Assembly (NCBI GenBank): GCA_934167785.1
Contig: CAKPLX010000011.1
Location: forward strand, 1 to 30,862
Origin: an uncultured Bacilli bacterium
GTDB taxonomy: Bacteria > Bacillota_I > Bacilli_A > RF39 > UBA660
Length of the DNA: 30,862 bases
Direction of reading: 5' to 3'
Shown: in pieces, positions 15,641 to 23,429 of the stretch
Numbering within the stretch: the stretch's first letter is position 1
Layout: each line of letters opens with the position of its first letter
The notes under the pieces: model-generated
Seen by the model: only the letters and a program-made list of their open reading frames with translations
The model's database searches: none
Told to the model about the DNA's origin: nothing
Translations under genes and position numbers: made by a program

Positions 15641-15669
15641 ATTATAACATTGTTGTCATTTTTTGACAA
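15641..15669 (-). promoter_or_regulatory. Promoter of the minus-strand exported-protein operon
   Basis: On the minus strand TTGTCA (complement of 15664-15669), a 17-base spacer and a perfect TATAAT (complement of 15641-15646). The first ATG is 34 bases downstream. Confidence 0.82.
15653..15669. promoter_or_regulatory. Palindrome TTGTCA-N5-TGACAA over the -35 box: candidate operator
   Basis: Perfect 6-bp inverted half-sites TTGTCA (15653-15658) and TGACAA (15664-15669) separated by five T. One half-site is the -35 hexamer of the promoter just described. A dimeric repressor bound here would block RNA polymerase; this role is inferred. Confidence 0.45.
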
Positions 15670-15738
15670 GTTTAGACATGAGATTATTAAAAAGAAAAAA
15701 TAATCAATCTATTAAAGTTTTCATATAAAATATTTTCA

Positions 15739-15767
15739 TTGTTTATTCTAAAATTCTATGTTACAAT
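15739..15767 (+). promoter_or_regulatory. Predicted promoter of the glycosyltransferase gene
   Basis: TTGTTT at 15739-15744, 17-base spacer, TACAAT at 15762-15767, followed by AAAGGAG and ATG 15792. It diverges from the minus-strand operon promoter about 70 bases away. Confidence 0.7.
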
Positions 15768-15791
15768 GAACTCAGTAAAGGAGTATTATCA

Positions 15792-16730
15792 ATGAAAAAA
15801 ATATTATCAATTATTGTCCCTTGTTATAATGAAGAATCAGCATTACCTTATTTTTATCAAGAAATTGATAAAGTAAGTAAAGAATTAAAAGAATTAACTT
15901 TTGAATTAATCTTTATAAATGATGGATCTAAAGATAAGACTTTAGAAGTATTAAAAGAATATCATAAAAAAGATAAAAGAGTAAAGTACTTATCTTTTTC
16001 CAGAAACTTTGGTAAAGAAGCTGCTATGTATGCTGGACTAGAACACGCTAAAGGAGATTATGTTACTATTATGGATGCCGATTTACAAGATCCTCCTTCT
16101 TTATTAAAAGAAATGTATCGTTTGGCTGAAGAAGGCTATGATTGTATTGGCACTAGAAGAGTCACAAGAAAAGGGGAACCACCAATTCGAAGTTTTTGTG
16201 CTAGAATGTTTTACAAACTAATTAATCGTCTTAGTAAAGTAGAAATGGTAGATGGTGCCAGAGATTATCGCTTTATGAATAGAAAAATGGTTAATGCCAT
16301 TTTAGAATTAAAGGAGTATAATCGTTACTCTAAAGGATTATTCAGCTTTGTTGGGTTTAAAACCAAATGGTTAGAATATGAAAATATTAATCGTGTTGCC
16401 GGAGAAACTAAATGGAGTTTTTGGAAATTATTTATTTATGCTCTTGACGGAATTACTGCTTTTTCTACTGTTCCACTTGTCTTATCCGCTGTAGTGGGAT
16501 TAATATTTTGTCTAATCTCTTTCATCATGATTATTGCCATTATCATAAAAACCTTAGCTTATGGTGATCCTGTTAATGGATGGCCAAGCTTAGTTTGTAT
16601 CATCTTTTTATGTAGTGGTATTCAACTATTTTGTATGGGAATTATTGGACAATACTTATCTAAGACTTACCTTGAAACCAAAAAACGTCCAATATATATA
16701 ATAGGTGAGTCCAGTGATGAAAAAGCATAA
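15792..16730 (+). CDS. Family 2 glycosyltransferase, polyprenyl-phosphate sugar transferase type (GtrB/DPM1-like)
   Basis: 312 residues. The GT-A fold opens with LSIIVPCYNEE (5-15); FINDGSKD at 41-48 and the metal-binding DADLQDPP at 95-102 follow. Further landmarks are DGARDYRFM (154-162) and RVAGETKWSFWKL (201-213), the latter typical of the DPM1/GtrB/YfdH group that moves a sugar from UDP- or GDP-sugar to undecaprenyl or dolichyl phosphate. Two C-terminal membrane helices (about 222-250 and 263-292) hold it in the membrane with the active site cytosolic. Such enzymes supply lipid-linked sugars for wall polymer or glycolipid decoration. No flippase or acceptor transferase is adjacent. It overlaps the lipoprotein gene by 14 bases. 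Confidence 0.92.
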   Translation: MKKILSIIVPCYNEESALPYFYQEIDKVSKELKELTFELIFINDGSKDKTLEVLKEYHKKDKRVKYLSFSRNFGKEAAMYAGLEHAKGDYVTIMDADLQDPPSLLKEMYRLAEEGYDCIGTRRVTRKGEPPIRSFCARMFYKLINRLSKVEMVDGARDYRFMNRKMVNAILELKEYNRYSKGLFSFVGFKTKWLEYENINRVAGETKWSFWKLFIYALDGITAFSTVPLVLSAVVGLIFCLISFIMIIAIIIKTLAYGDPVNGWPSLVCIIFLCSGIQLFCMGIIGQYLSKTYLETKKRPIYIIGESSDEKA

Positions 16731-17361
16731 GGCCTTCTTATGCAGTATTTTACTAATTACAATATTACTTGGATGTCAATCCAAAAATTTAAAAACATCA
16801 AAAATTAAAGATACTTCCTTGAAAAAAATAGTAGAACCAAAAGTAGAAGAAAAAATTCCTCTAGGACTTTATCAAAATAACAATGGAACAAAAATATTAA
16901 CACCAACTTATAATAGCCCACTAACCATATATAAAGATATTATTTCTCTAGAAGTATTTTACACAACTAATCCTATTTTAACAGGAAATCAAATTGAACT
17001 ATGGAATAAATATGAAGAAGAACAAGGAAAAATAAATCACAAAATAGGATATGTTATTGAATATCAAATTGAAAATAGAAAGGTAAGTCAAATTATTACA
17101 TCACCAAGTGACACAGAAAAAATATTTAATGATATTCAAGTTTATTTATATGATGATATTAATCAAACAACCAAAACCTATAGTCATGTTACCCAAAAAA
17201 GTTATCATGATAATACTATCTTAACCTCAATAAAACTAACTGCTAGTACAAATATTAATAAAATTACTTCCCCAATAACAGTTACAGCCTTTGTCTATGA
17301 AAAAGATAATTTATCTAAAAAACGAGGAAAATATCAAACTATAATTCAAAGAAAAATCTAG
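16717..17361 (+). CDS. Putative lipoprotein, unknown function
   Basis: 214 residues. The N-terminus MKKHKAFLCSILLITILLGCQ is a lipoprotein signal with lipobox ILLGC, so the protein should be lipid-anchored outside the membrane. The mature part is hydrophilic and beta-rich in appearance (IPLGLYQNNNGTKI, VFYTTNPIL, later TVTAFVYEKDN); I recognise no domain with confidence. The ATG at 16717 lies seven bases after AGGTGAG and inside the end of the glycosyltransferase gene, giving a proper signal peptide; a GTG at 16705 would be four codons longer but has no ribosome site. Overlap with the glycosyltransferase suggests co-transcription and possibly a role in the same envelope process; that link is inference. 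Confidence 0.8.
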   Translation: MKKHKAFLCSILLITILLGCQSKNLKTSKIKDTSLKKIVEPKVEEKIPLGLYQNNNGTKILTPTYNSPLTIYKDIISLEVFYTTNPILTGNQIELWNKYEEEQGKINHKIGYVIEYQIENRKVSQIITSPSDTEKIFNDIQVYLYDDINQTTKTYSHVTQKSYHDNTILTSIKLTASTNINKITSPITVTAFVYEKDNLSKKRGKYQTIIQRKI

Positions 17362-17391
17362 AACTTTATATTAAGATGTAACAAAAAAAAG

Positions 17392-17421
17392 TTGACACAA
17401 TAAGTAATTTTATGTTATAGT
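17392..17421 (+). promoter_or_regulatory. Predicted promoter of rpsP-khpA
   Basis: Perfect TTGACA (17392-17397), 18-base spacer, TATAGT (17416-17421) with an upstream TGT extension. AAGGAGGAG and ATG 17451 follow. Confidence 0.82.
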
Positions 17422-17450
17422 AATACCACAAGAAAAAGGAGGAGAAAAAT

Positions 17451-17723
17451 ATGGCAGTTAAAATTAGATTAAAAAGAATGGGGGCTAAAAAAGCTCCATT
17501 TTATAGAATTGTTGTTGCTGACTCTAGAAGTCCAAGAGATGGAAAAGTAATTGAACAATTAGGAACTTACAATCCATTAAAAAATCCTGCTGAAATTAAA
17601 CTAGATGAAGAAAAAACTTTAGCAAGATTAGCAACAGGAGCACAACCTACTGATACAGTAAGAAACATTCTAAGTAAAGCTGGAATCATGGAAAAATTCC
17701 ATAATCAAAAACAAGGAAAATAG
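17451..17723 (+). CDS. rpsP: 30S ribosomal protein S16
   Basis: A small-subunit ribosomal protein that binds 16S rRNA early in assembly. The canonical N-terminus [20 protein letters not shown] and the segment [19 protein letters not shown] are unmistakable; 90 residues is the normal length. A strong AAGGAGGAG precedes ATG. It forms an operon with khpA, two bases downstream of its stop. In most Firmicutes rimM, trmD and rplS complete this operon, but here a terminator follows khpA. Confidence 0.98.
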   Translation: MAVKIRLKRMGAKKAPFYRIVVADSRSPRDGKVIEQLGTYNPLKNPAEIKLDEEKTLARLATGAQPTDTVRNILSKAGIMEKFHNQKQGK

Positions 17724-17725
17724 TC

Positions 17726-17974
17726 ATGGATCTAGTATTATTAACTAAAACAATAGTAGAACTTCTTTGTGAAGATAAAGAGGCTGTTTCCGTAAAGGAA
17801 TATGAAACAACTGAAACCGACCTTATTCATATTGAAGTGCTAGTATCAGAAAAAGATTTAGGAAGAATTATTGGAAAAAATGGAAAAACAATTCGATCAA
17901 TTCGAAATATTGTCCAAGCAAGTTCTAACTTAAATATTGGAAAAAAAGTAAAAATTGATGTAGATTCTTACTAA
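17726..17974 (+). CDS. khpA: KH-domain RNA-binding protein KhpA (YlqC)
   Basis: 82 residues containing one type II KH domain with the RNA-contacting GRIIGKNGKTIRSIR loop near 48-62 (GxxG motif GKNG). In Streptococcus and related bacteria KhpA dimerises with KhpB/EloR and binds many RNAs, affecting cell elongation and division. The start lies two bases after the rpsP stop; the ribosome site AAGGAAAA is inside rpsP, so translation is coupled. Location directly after rpsP is the conserved position of this gene. Confidence 0.95.
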   Translation: MDLVLLTKTIVELLCEDKEAVSVKEYETTETDLIHIEVLVSEKDLGRIIGKNGKTIRSIRNIVQASSNLNIGKKVKIDVDSY

Positions 17975-18007
17975 AAACAGCAAATATAAAGCTGTTTTTC
18001 TTTTTTT
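17973..18007 (+). terminator. Intrinsic terminator after khpA
   Basis: Perfect 9-bp stem AAAAACAGC (17973-17981) with GCTGTTTTT (17991-17999), 9-base loop, then TTTTT-C-TTTTTTT. The stem overlaps the khpA stop codon. Confidence 0.88.
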
Positions 18008-18045
18008 CTATAAAAGTTTGTTTTTTTCACCAAATAGAAATAGTA

Positions 18046-18074
18046 TTGCATTTTTTTTATTTATTTGGTACACT
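18046..18074 (+). promoter_or_regulatory. Predicted promoter of the exported protein/thioredoxin-like pair
   Basis: TTGCAT at 18046-18051, 17-base spacer, TACACT at 18069-18074. ATG 18119 lies 44 bases further, behind GAGGGG. Confidence 0.6.
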
Positions 18075-18118
18075 AATGATGGCAAAATCATACAGGGTTA
18101 CTAGAATCGAGGGGTAAT

Positions 18119-18823
18119 ATGGATAAAATAAAAGAAAAGAAAAAAAAGAATTATCCAGTAATAATAATACTAGGTATTTTTATGATCTTAATATTAATTA
18201 TAGGAATAACTTATGCTGTAAGTCCTGATTCTCTTTTTAGAAGTATGCTTGGTGAAAAAATTCAAATAGATGAAAGTGCATATGGGGAAAACCAATTTGA
18301 TTCTAGTGAAATTGAAATGCTTCCTATTTTAGATAAAGATGTTCAAAAAAGAGAAAATAATGTTATCCATATTTCCTTTTTAGTAGGAGGTGCAAAAAGC
18401 AATACTATTGATAATATTATTTATGATATTGCTCTAAATGAATTAGAAATTGATTGCTCATTACTAAGTCCATATTTAAAATGGAAATTATTAAAAAATA
18501 ATAAAAAATTATCTGAAGGTAGTTTAGACTATAAATTTGATACCATTCAAGAGGGAAGATTTCTTTTAACAAATATTCAACAAGATTTAGTAAAATATAG
18601 TGATGACAAGGAAAACTATGACCAATATGATTTTTATATGTGGCTAAGTGATTCCTGTCAAAATAACAATCTTAGTGAATGTCAAGATAGTCCTGTTCAA
18701 GATGAACTATTAGGAAAAAAAATAAAAGGAAAAATAGAAATAGAATTATATGCAGATACTAAGGTCGAAAACACAAGGAAACCTAGTGCAAGCCTTGATA
18801 AAAGTACATGTTCAAATAACTAA
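18119..18823 (+). CDS. Exported or N-terminally anchored protein, unknown
   Basis: 234 residues. A lysine-rich head (DKIKEKKKKN) precedes one hydrophobic helix (about 13-34) ending in GITYAVSPD, which could be a signal peptidase site (TYA) or an uncleaved anchor. The remainder is acidic and predicted external. Its middle (LKWKLLKNNKKLSEGSLDY, then GRFLLTNIQQDL, then YDFYMWLSDSCQ) resembles a beta-sandwich seen in TasA/CalY-like surface subunits and related uncharacterised proteins of gut Bacilli; this is a loose similarity from reading, not a match. Four cysteines lie outside the membrane (in IDCSLL, DSCQ, SECQ, STCS). The ATG is preceded by GAGGGG. The thioredoxin-like gene follows 58 bases after the stop without a clear terminator. 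Confidence 0.7.
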   Translation: MDKIKEKKKKNYPVIIILGIFMILILIIGITYAVSPDSLFRSMLGEKIQIDESAYGENQFDSSEIEMLPILDKDVQKRENNVIHISFLVGGAKSNTIDNIIYDIALNELEIDCSLLSPYLKWKLLKNNKKLSEGSLDYKFDTIQEGRFLLTNIQQDLVKYSDDKENYDQYDFYMWLSDSCQNNNLSECQDSPVQDELLGKKIKGKIEIELYADTKVENTRKPSASLDKSTCSNN

Positions 18824-18881
18824 GATATTCCATAATCAATAAAACATAAGTGATTATTATAATAGAAGGTTGGTGTATAAT

Positions 18882-19694
18882 GTGAAAAATAAGAAAAAAA
18901 TATCATTAATAATGGGAGGAATATTACTAATTATAATTGCTTTTCTAGCGATATTTTTCTTATTTAATCATTCGAGTCCTAAAAAAAAGTTAACAAAGAC
19001 AGATAAAATTATTGAAAAAATAGATCAAAAACAGGATTTTTTATTATTAATAACTTCTAGCGATCAAAAAGCATGTTATCTCTGTGAAGATGTTAAAACT
19101 ATAATTAATTTTTATAAGAGTTATTACAAATTAAAATTCACTACTTTTGATATTGAAGAAAATGGCAATAAAAATCTTCGAAAAATAAAAAATAAATTGA
19201 ATATTGATGATAAATCATTAAAAGAACCGGCAGTAATTATGATAAAAAATGGAAAATTAAAAGGTATTGCAAATGAAATACTAGGGGAGCAAGCTCTTAA
19301 AGAATTGTTAATAAAATACGACTTTCTAAAAGAAGATGCTGCTGCTGAAAAGCAAATTACTAATGAGGAATTTTTAGAAAAATTAGCATCTCCAGAAAAA
19401 AGCTTAATAGTAATTTTAGACTACGGCGAATCAAGTAGTAAGTTTAGAAAACAACTTGCCAATTATTCAAAAAAATATAATTTTAAATACGATATGATTT
19501 ATTATGGTGTATCAGAAGGTGTTGTAATATCTTCAAAAATCAAAGACAATTTAAAAGAAAAAAATCCAAATTTTAAAATGGTAGTACCAATGGTAGCAAT
19601 TATACAAAATAATGATGTTACAGATTATATTAGCACCATTGATGAAAAAAAATTAGCTTCATTTTTGAATAAAAATGGTTATTTTGTACAATAA
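18882..19694 (+). CDS. Membrane-anchored protein with two thioredoxin-like domains
   Basis: 270 residues from GTG 18882. One N-terminal membrane helix (about 6-29) leaves the rest outside. Domain 1 (about 50-150) has the redox motif CYLC in SSDQKACYLCEDV and a cis-proline segment EPAVIMIKNGK, as in thioredoxins. Domain 2 (about 158-268) repeats the fold pattern (LIVILDYGESSSKFRKQL, then VVPMVAIIQNND with the cis-Pro position) but has no cysteine pair, so it is likely structural or binding. A role in making, shuffling or reducing disulfides in exported proteins fits, but is inferred. TTG 18870 and GTG 18873 are in frame upstream; GTG 18882 is preferred because it begins the KNKKK cytosolic head with GAAGG/GGTG upstream. 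The exact start is uncertain. Confidence 0.72.
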   Translation: MKNKKKISLIMGGILLIIIAFLAIFFLFNHSSPKKKLTKTDKIIEKIDQKQDFLLLITSSDQKACYLCEDVKTIINFYKSYYKLKFTTFDIEENGNKNLRKIKNKLNIDDKSLKEPAVIMIKNGKLKGIANEILGEQALKELLIKYDFLKEDAAAEKQITNEEFLEKLASPEKSLIVILDYGESSSKFRKQLANYSKKYNFKYDMIYYGVSEGVVISSKIKDNLKEKNPNFKMVVPMVAIIQNNDVTDYISTIDEKKLASFLNKNGYFVQ

Positions 19695-19722
19695 ATAAGC
19701 ATTTTTATGATTAGCAAAAGAT

Positions 19723-19755
19723 AAATTCGAGAGTAAAAGTCTTTCGAGTTTTTTA
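19723..19755 (+). terminator. Intrinsic terminator after the thioredoxin-like gene
   Basis: AAATTCGAGAG (19723-19733) pairs with CTTTCGAGTTT (19741-19751) with two G-T pairs, 7-base loop, followed by T residues. Confidence 0.8.
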
Positions 19756-19856
19756 TTGATTCAAAAACTGAAAGGAGATATATAGGTTAAAAATTAATAT
19801 TTTGTCCTTTTTTAATAAAATTTTAAGTTGAAATATTTTCTAAAATCTTCAGAGAC

Positions 19857-19885
19857 TTGACAACTTGAAAAATACTAGATAAAAT
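19857..19885 (+). promoter_or_regulatory. Predicted promoter of rny
   Basis: Perfect TTGACA (19857-19862), 17-base spacer, TAAAAT (19880-19885). Transcription should start near 19892, downstream of the ATG at 19884, which therefore cannot be the start codon from this promoter. Confidence 0.75.
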
Positions 19886-19941
19886 GAAAATGTATAGTGG
19901 AATTAATAGTCAATTTAATTTTCTATTCAAAGATAAAGAAT

Positions 19942-19948
19942 GGAGGTG
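19942..19948 (+). promoter_or_regulatory. Ribosome binding site deciding the rny start
   Basis: GGAGGTG, four bases before ATG 19953, the start that places the membrane anchor at the N-terminus as in other RNase Y proteins. Confidence 0.82.
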
Positions 19949-19952
19949 TTAT

Positions 19953-21506
19953 ATGAATATAGTACTAGTCTCCATTTTAGTATTTTTAGTTGGACTTTTC
20001 TTAGGGATAGTTGGTATGATAATACTAAATAATATAAAAATAAAACGTAGTAAAAATATTGCTATAAATATTTTAGAAGACGCTAAAAAAGAAGCAGAAA
20101 AAAGTAAAAGAGAAGCTATTTTGGAGACAAAAGAAGAGATTCATAAACTAAAGTTAGAGACAGAAAAAGAAATTAAAGAAAAAAAACAAGAGGTAAAAGA
20201 ATCAGAAGATCGCCTTTTAAAAAGAGAATCAAATATTGATAGGAGAGATTTAACTCTACAAAATAGAGAAGATATTGTCAATGAAAAAGAAAATTCTCTT
20301 CAAGAACGCCAAAAAGAAATACAAGAGAAATTAGATGAAATGGAAGATCTAAAACGGAGTGAACTAGAAAAATTAGAAAGTATTGCTGGTCTAACCAAAA
20401 AAGAAGCAAAAGATACAATTATGAAAAGGGTAGAAACAGAAATTTCTAAAGAAATTGCGACTTATATCAAAGAAAAAGAATCAGTTGCCAAAATTGAATC
20501 AGATAATATTGCTAAAGAAATGATCGTTAGTAGCATGCAAAGATACGCAGCTGATGTTACTAACACAAAAACAGTATGTGTTATCACATTACCGAATGAT
20601 GAAATGAAAGGAAGAATTATTGGACGAGAAGGAAGAAACGTTCGAACGATTGAAGCAGTAACAGGAGTAGATTTGATTATTGATGATACACCAGAAGCGA
20701 TAGTCATTTCTTCTTTTGACCCATTACGAAGGGAAATTGCTAGATTGACCTTAGAATCTTTAATTAGCGATGGAAGAATTCACCCCGGTAGAATTGAAGA
20801 AGTGTACGATAAAACATGTAATGACGTAAAGGCTGCTATTCGAGAATACGGGAAAGATGCTATCTATTCCCTAGGAATCAGTAAAATGGACGCTGAGTTA
20901 ATAGAAATCATTGGAAAATTACATTTTCGTACAAGCTATAGTCAAAATGCACTTCAACACTCAATAGAGGTCGCCAATATTGCCGGTCTTTTAGCCAGTG
21001 AATTAGGAGAAAATATTAATCTAGCAAAACGCGCTGGGCTTTTACACGACATTGGAAAAGCAATCGATTATGAAATGGAAGGATCACATGTTCAAATTGG
21101 AGCAGAAATTGCTAGAAAGTATGGGGAAGATGATGTAGTAGTTAATACTATTTTATCTCATCATGGCGACACAGAGCCAACAAGTATTATTGCTTCAATT
21201 GTTGCAATAGCAGATACGATTTCTGCCTCACGACCAGGAGCTAGAAATGATACTTCAGAAAACTATTTTCAAAGATTAGAGCAACTAGAGACCATCGGTA
21301 AATCCATTTCTGGTGTAGAAAAAGCTTACGCGGTTCAGGCGGGAAGAGAAATTCGAATTATGGTTAATCCAAGTGAAGTAGATGATTTAACAAGTTTTCA
21401 GATTGCAAGAGAAATCAAAGAACGCATAGAAAATGAAATGCAGTATCCAGGCACAATCAAAGTAACTGTCATCAGAGAAACAAGAGCAACCGAAGAGGCA
21501 AAATAA
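19953..21506 (+). CDS. rny: Ribonuclease Y
   Basis: A membrane-anchored endoribonuclease that starts mRNA decay in Firmicutes. From ATG 19953 the protein is 517 residues, the usual size (about 520). Domains in order: N-terminal membrane helix (about 3-25), long coiled coil (about 35-150), KH domain with [15 protein letters not shown] at 220-234, and HD domain with the metal-binding pair in [11 protein letters not shown] (H365, D366) followed by LSHHGD. The final VRETR-like tail ([11 protein letters not shown]) is conserved. A reading frame open to 19884 would add 23 residues before the anchor, but that ATG overlaps the -10 box. The gene appears monocistronic, with its own promoter and terminator. 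Confidence 0.97.
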   Translation: MNIVLVSILVFLVGLFLGIVGMIILNNIKIKRSKNIAINILEDAKKEAEKSKREAILETKEEIHKLKLETEKEIKEKKQEVKESEDRLLKRESNIDRRDLTLQNREDIVNEKENSLQERQKEIQEKLDEMEDLKRSELEKLESIAGLTKKEAKDTIMKRVETEISKEIATYIKEKESVAKIESDNIAKEMIVSSMQRYAADVTNTKTVCVITLPNDEMKGRIIGREGRNVRTIEAVTGVDLIIDDTPEAIVISSFDPLRREIARLTLESLISDGRIHPGRIEEVYDKTCNDVKAAIREYGKDAIYSLGISKMDAELIEIIGKLHFRTSYSQNALQHSIEVANIAGLLASELGENINLAKRAGLLHDIGKAIDYEMEGSHVQIGAEIARKYGEDDVVVNTILSHHGDTEPTSIIASIVAIADTISASRPGARNDTSENYFQRLEQLETIGKSISGVEKAYAVQAGREIRIMVNPSEVDDLTSFQIAREIKERIENEMQYPGTIKVTVIRETRATEEAK

Positions 21507-21531
21507 TGGAAGGACAATACTTCCATTTTTC
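21505..21531 (+). terminator. Intrinsic terminator of rny
   Basis: Perfect 8-bp stem AATGGAAG (21505-21512) with CTTCCATT (21520-21527), then T residues. The stem begins inside the rny stop codon. Confidence 0.82.
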
Positions 21532-21550
21532 TTTTCGTTCACGTATTTTT

Positions 21551-21913
21551 CTAAACCAAAGAAGGATTAACATCTTCCTTATCTGTAAGTTGACAATACA
21601 AATACAAAAACGAAGCAATAACTACTAGGATACTTGCAAAAAATCTTGTTTCACAAATATCTGTCTTCTTTCCTTCTAATTTATTTCTTGAAAAAACTTG
21701 ATATTTACGATAAGAAAGATAAACATAGATAAAGAAAGAAACGAGAATAGTTAGAGTAAAAATACTTTTGGATAAATTCTTAGACGAAATATCTTTTTCT
21801 CGGTAAAATTTTTTTTCTAATTCATCTCCAAAGATATTAAAAACACTTAAAATAATAAAAATAACCCAAATCCACTCATCAACTCTTAGTTCTCTTTCTT
21901 TATCATTATTCAT
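21551..21913 (-). CDS. Small three-helix membrane protein, unknown
   Basis: 120 residues with three predicted membrane segments (about 13-29 WIWVIFIILSVFNIFG, 49-67 and 88-107) separated by charged loops. The acidic GDELEKKF after helix 1 and the motif VDEWIWVIFIILS recall a family of small proteins I associate with gut Bacilli, with no known function. It stands alone on the minus strand between convergent rny and divergent NUDIX genes. The ATG has no clear ribosome site (GAGG lies 17 bases upstream), so expression may be weak or the start may differ; no other standard in-frame start lies close upstream. The coding composition and helix pattern support it as a real gene. Confidence 0.7.
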   Translation of the reverse strand: MNNDKERELRVDEWIWVIFIILSVFNIFGDELEKKFYREKDISSKNLSKSIFTLTILVSFFIYVYLSYRKYQVFSRNKLEGKKTDICETRFFASILVVIASFLYLYCQLTDKEDVNPSLV

Positions 21914-22058
21914 ATTTAAGTATATGAAATACCTCTTATTAATTATTATGAATAAGATTATTAATAAAAGAATTTTATATTTTTAAGGCTAAATAGCAAT
22001 GATAACAAAACTTTTTTAAATAAAAATTTCGAAAACGAAAGTAATTAAAATTAGAATA

Positions 22059-22067
22059 TGTTATAAT
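22059..22067 (+). promoter_or_regulatory. Extended -10 promoter of the NUDIX gene
   Basis: TGTTATAAT: a perfect TATAAT at 22062-22067 with the TG extension one base upstream; no good -35 is visible, as is typical for extended -10 promoters. ATG 22094 follows TTAGGAGGAG. Confidence 0.65.
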
Positions 22068-22093
22068 GAACATATAGGTTTTAGGAGGAGTTT

Positions 22094-22693
22094 ATGAACT
22101 ATAAAAAAATGAGAGAGTACACTCATGAAGAATTTGTAAAACTAGTAATGAGTTTGAATGAAAAAGAGTTATTAGAGTTAAGTGCTAAATATGGAGGGTA
22201 TCCCGTTTTATTTAGAATGGCTCTTGACGAAAGAATTAATCATATTCCCTTTATTCAAACTGGCTCGGCTATTATAATAAGAAATGAACTAGGACAAATA
22301 CTATTACAAGAAAGAACCGATAGGAATAAGTGGGGATTACCTGGTGGCTGCCAAGAATTAGGAGAAAATTTAAAAATTACTGCTGTTAGAGAAGCTTATG
22401 AAGAAACAGGAATTAAATTAAATCCCAATGATTTAATTCTAATTGATACATTGTCTGGAGAAACTAGAAAAAATAGTTATCCTAACGGTGATATTGTTTA
22501 TAATAATACTTCGCTTTATCTAGCAAATGTTTTAACGAATAATATCTGTAACTTAAAGGGAGATTCAGAAACCAAAAGATTAAAATTTTTTGATGTGGAC
22601 AAAATTCCTGATAATTTAATGGATTTTGACCTAATCAATTCATATTTAACATATTCTAAAAAAGATGTAGATAACAAAAAACATAGCAATTAA
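22094..22693 (+). CDS. NUDIX hydrolase
   Basis: 199 residues with a perfect Nudix box at 85-107 (G-x5-E-x7-REAYEETGI), the metal and diphosphate-cleaving site. Residues 57-80 (GSAIIIRNELGQILLQERTD then NKWGLPGG) form the usual strand leading to the box. An N-terminal extension of about 50 residues (EEFVKLVMSLNEKELLELS) occurs in a subset annotated as NUDIX domain proteins acting on nucleotide sugars or ADP-ribose, but substrate cannot be read from sequence. It has its own extended -10 promoter. frr follows 52 bases later with no clear terminator between, so read-through is possible. Confidence 0.9.
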   Translation: MNYKKMREYTHEEFVKLVMSLNEKELLELSAKYGGYPVLFRMALDERINHIPFIQTGSAIIIRNELGQILLQERTDRNKWGLPGGCQELGENLKITAVREAYEETGIKLNPNDLILIDTLSGETRKNSYPNGDIVYNNTSLYLANVLTNNICNLKGDSETKRLKFFDVDKIPDNLMDFDLINSYLTYSKKDVDNKKHSN

Positions 22694-22745
22694 TGTAGAT
22701 TTATGTTAAAATAAATTTATCAAAGCAAGAAAGGTGAAATAAAAT

Positions 22746-23294
22746 ATGGAATTAGATGAATTATTATTAGAATGTGAGACAAGAATGGAAGAATCAATTA
22801 CTTCCATGGAAAAAAGATTTCTTAATGTAAGAGCGGGTAGAGCAAATCCAGGAATATTAGATGGAATAATGGTAGAATATTATGGTGTGCCAACCCAATT
22901 AAAACAACTTGCCAATATCTCTATCCCAGAGGCTAGACAGTTATCAATAAAACCGTTCGATAAAAGTATTTTAGGAGATATTGAAAAAGCTATTTTTGAG
23001 GCAAATATAGGGCTAACACCCAATAATAATGGTGAAGTAATTTTTTTAATTATTCCAGCACTAACAGAAGATAGAAGAAAAGAATTAGTAAAACAAGTAA
23101 AACAAATTGCTGAAGAGGCTAAAATAGCTTTAAGAAATATTAGACAAGATACGAATAACGATATCAAAAAAGAAAAATTACCAGAAGATATTGAAAAACA
23201 AGGCAATGAAGAAGTTCAAGAATTAATTAACAGGTATAATAAAAAAGTAGAAGAAGCTTTAAAAGAAAAAGAGCAAGAGTTAATGACTATTTAA
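22746..23294 (+). CDS. frr: Ribosome recycling factor
   Basis: Splits post-termination ribosomes together with EF-G. The 182 residues match the family closely: RFLNVRAGRANPGILDGI (near 25-42), VEYYGVPTQLKQLANIS, SIKPFDKSILGDIEKAI and the tail IRQDTNNDIKK. AAAGGTG precedes ATG. In most Firmicutes frr follows pyrH; here NUDIX precedes and a terminator follows. A weak -10 (TAAAAT at 22707-22712, with TG upstream) may give it its own transcript. Confidence 0.97.
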   Translation: MELDELLLECETRMEESITSMEKRFLNVRAGRANPGILDGIMVEYYGVPTQLKQLANISIPEARQLSIKPFDKSILGDIEKAIFEANIGLTPNNNGEVIFLIIPALTEDRRKELVKQVKQIAEEAKIALRNIRQDTNNDIKKEKLPEDIEKQGNEEVQELINRYNKKVEEALKEKEQELMTI

Positions 23295-23306
23295 TAGTCA
23301 TTTTTT
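23283..23306 (+). terminator. Intrinsic terminator overlapping the end of frr
   Basis: Perfect 8-bp stem ATGACTAT (23283-23290) with ATAGTCAT (23294-23301), 3-base loop, then TTTTTT. The frr stop codon (23292-23294) lies in the loop. Confidence 0.82.
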
Positions 23307-23376
23307 AATTTATCAATAACTATATTGATAGCTTAAATTAAAAAAATATTTAAGTATAGATATCCAACATTATTTG

Positions 23377-23405
23377 TTGATTAGAATAAATAATTTTGAT
23401 ATAAT
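23377..23405 (+). promoter_or_regulatory. Predicted promoter of the DUF4234-DUF2752 pair
   Basis: TTGATT (23377-23382), 17-base spacer, perfect TATAAT (23400-23405). GAGGG and ATG 23430 follow. Confidence 0.78.
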
Positions 23406-23429
23406 GAAAAAGAAAGTGAGGGAATTTTA

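Noticed and set aside
18832..18857. 7-bp hairpin ATAATCA/TGATTAT between the exported-protein and thioredoxin-like genes, followed by TATAAT at 18858
   Set aside because: No T-run for a terminator, and the TATAAT is too close to the start with no -35 to be a confident promoter; chance is likely in AT-rich DNA.
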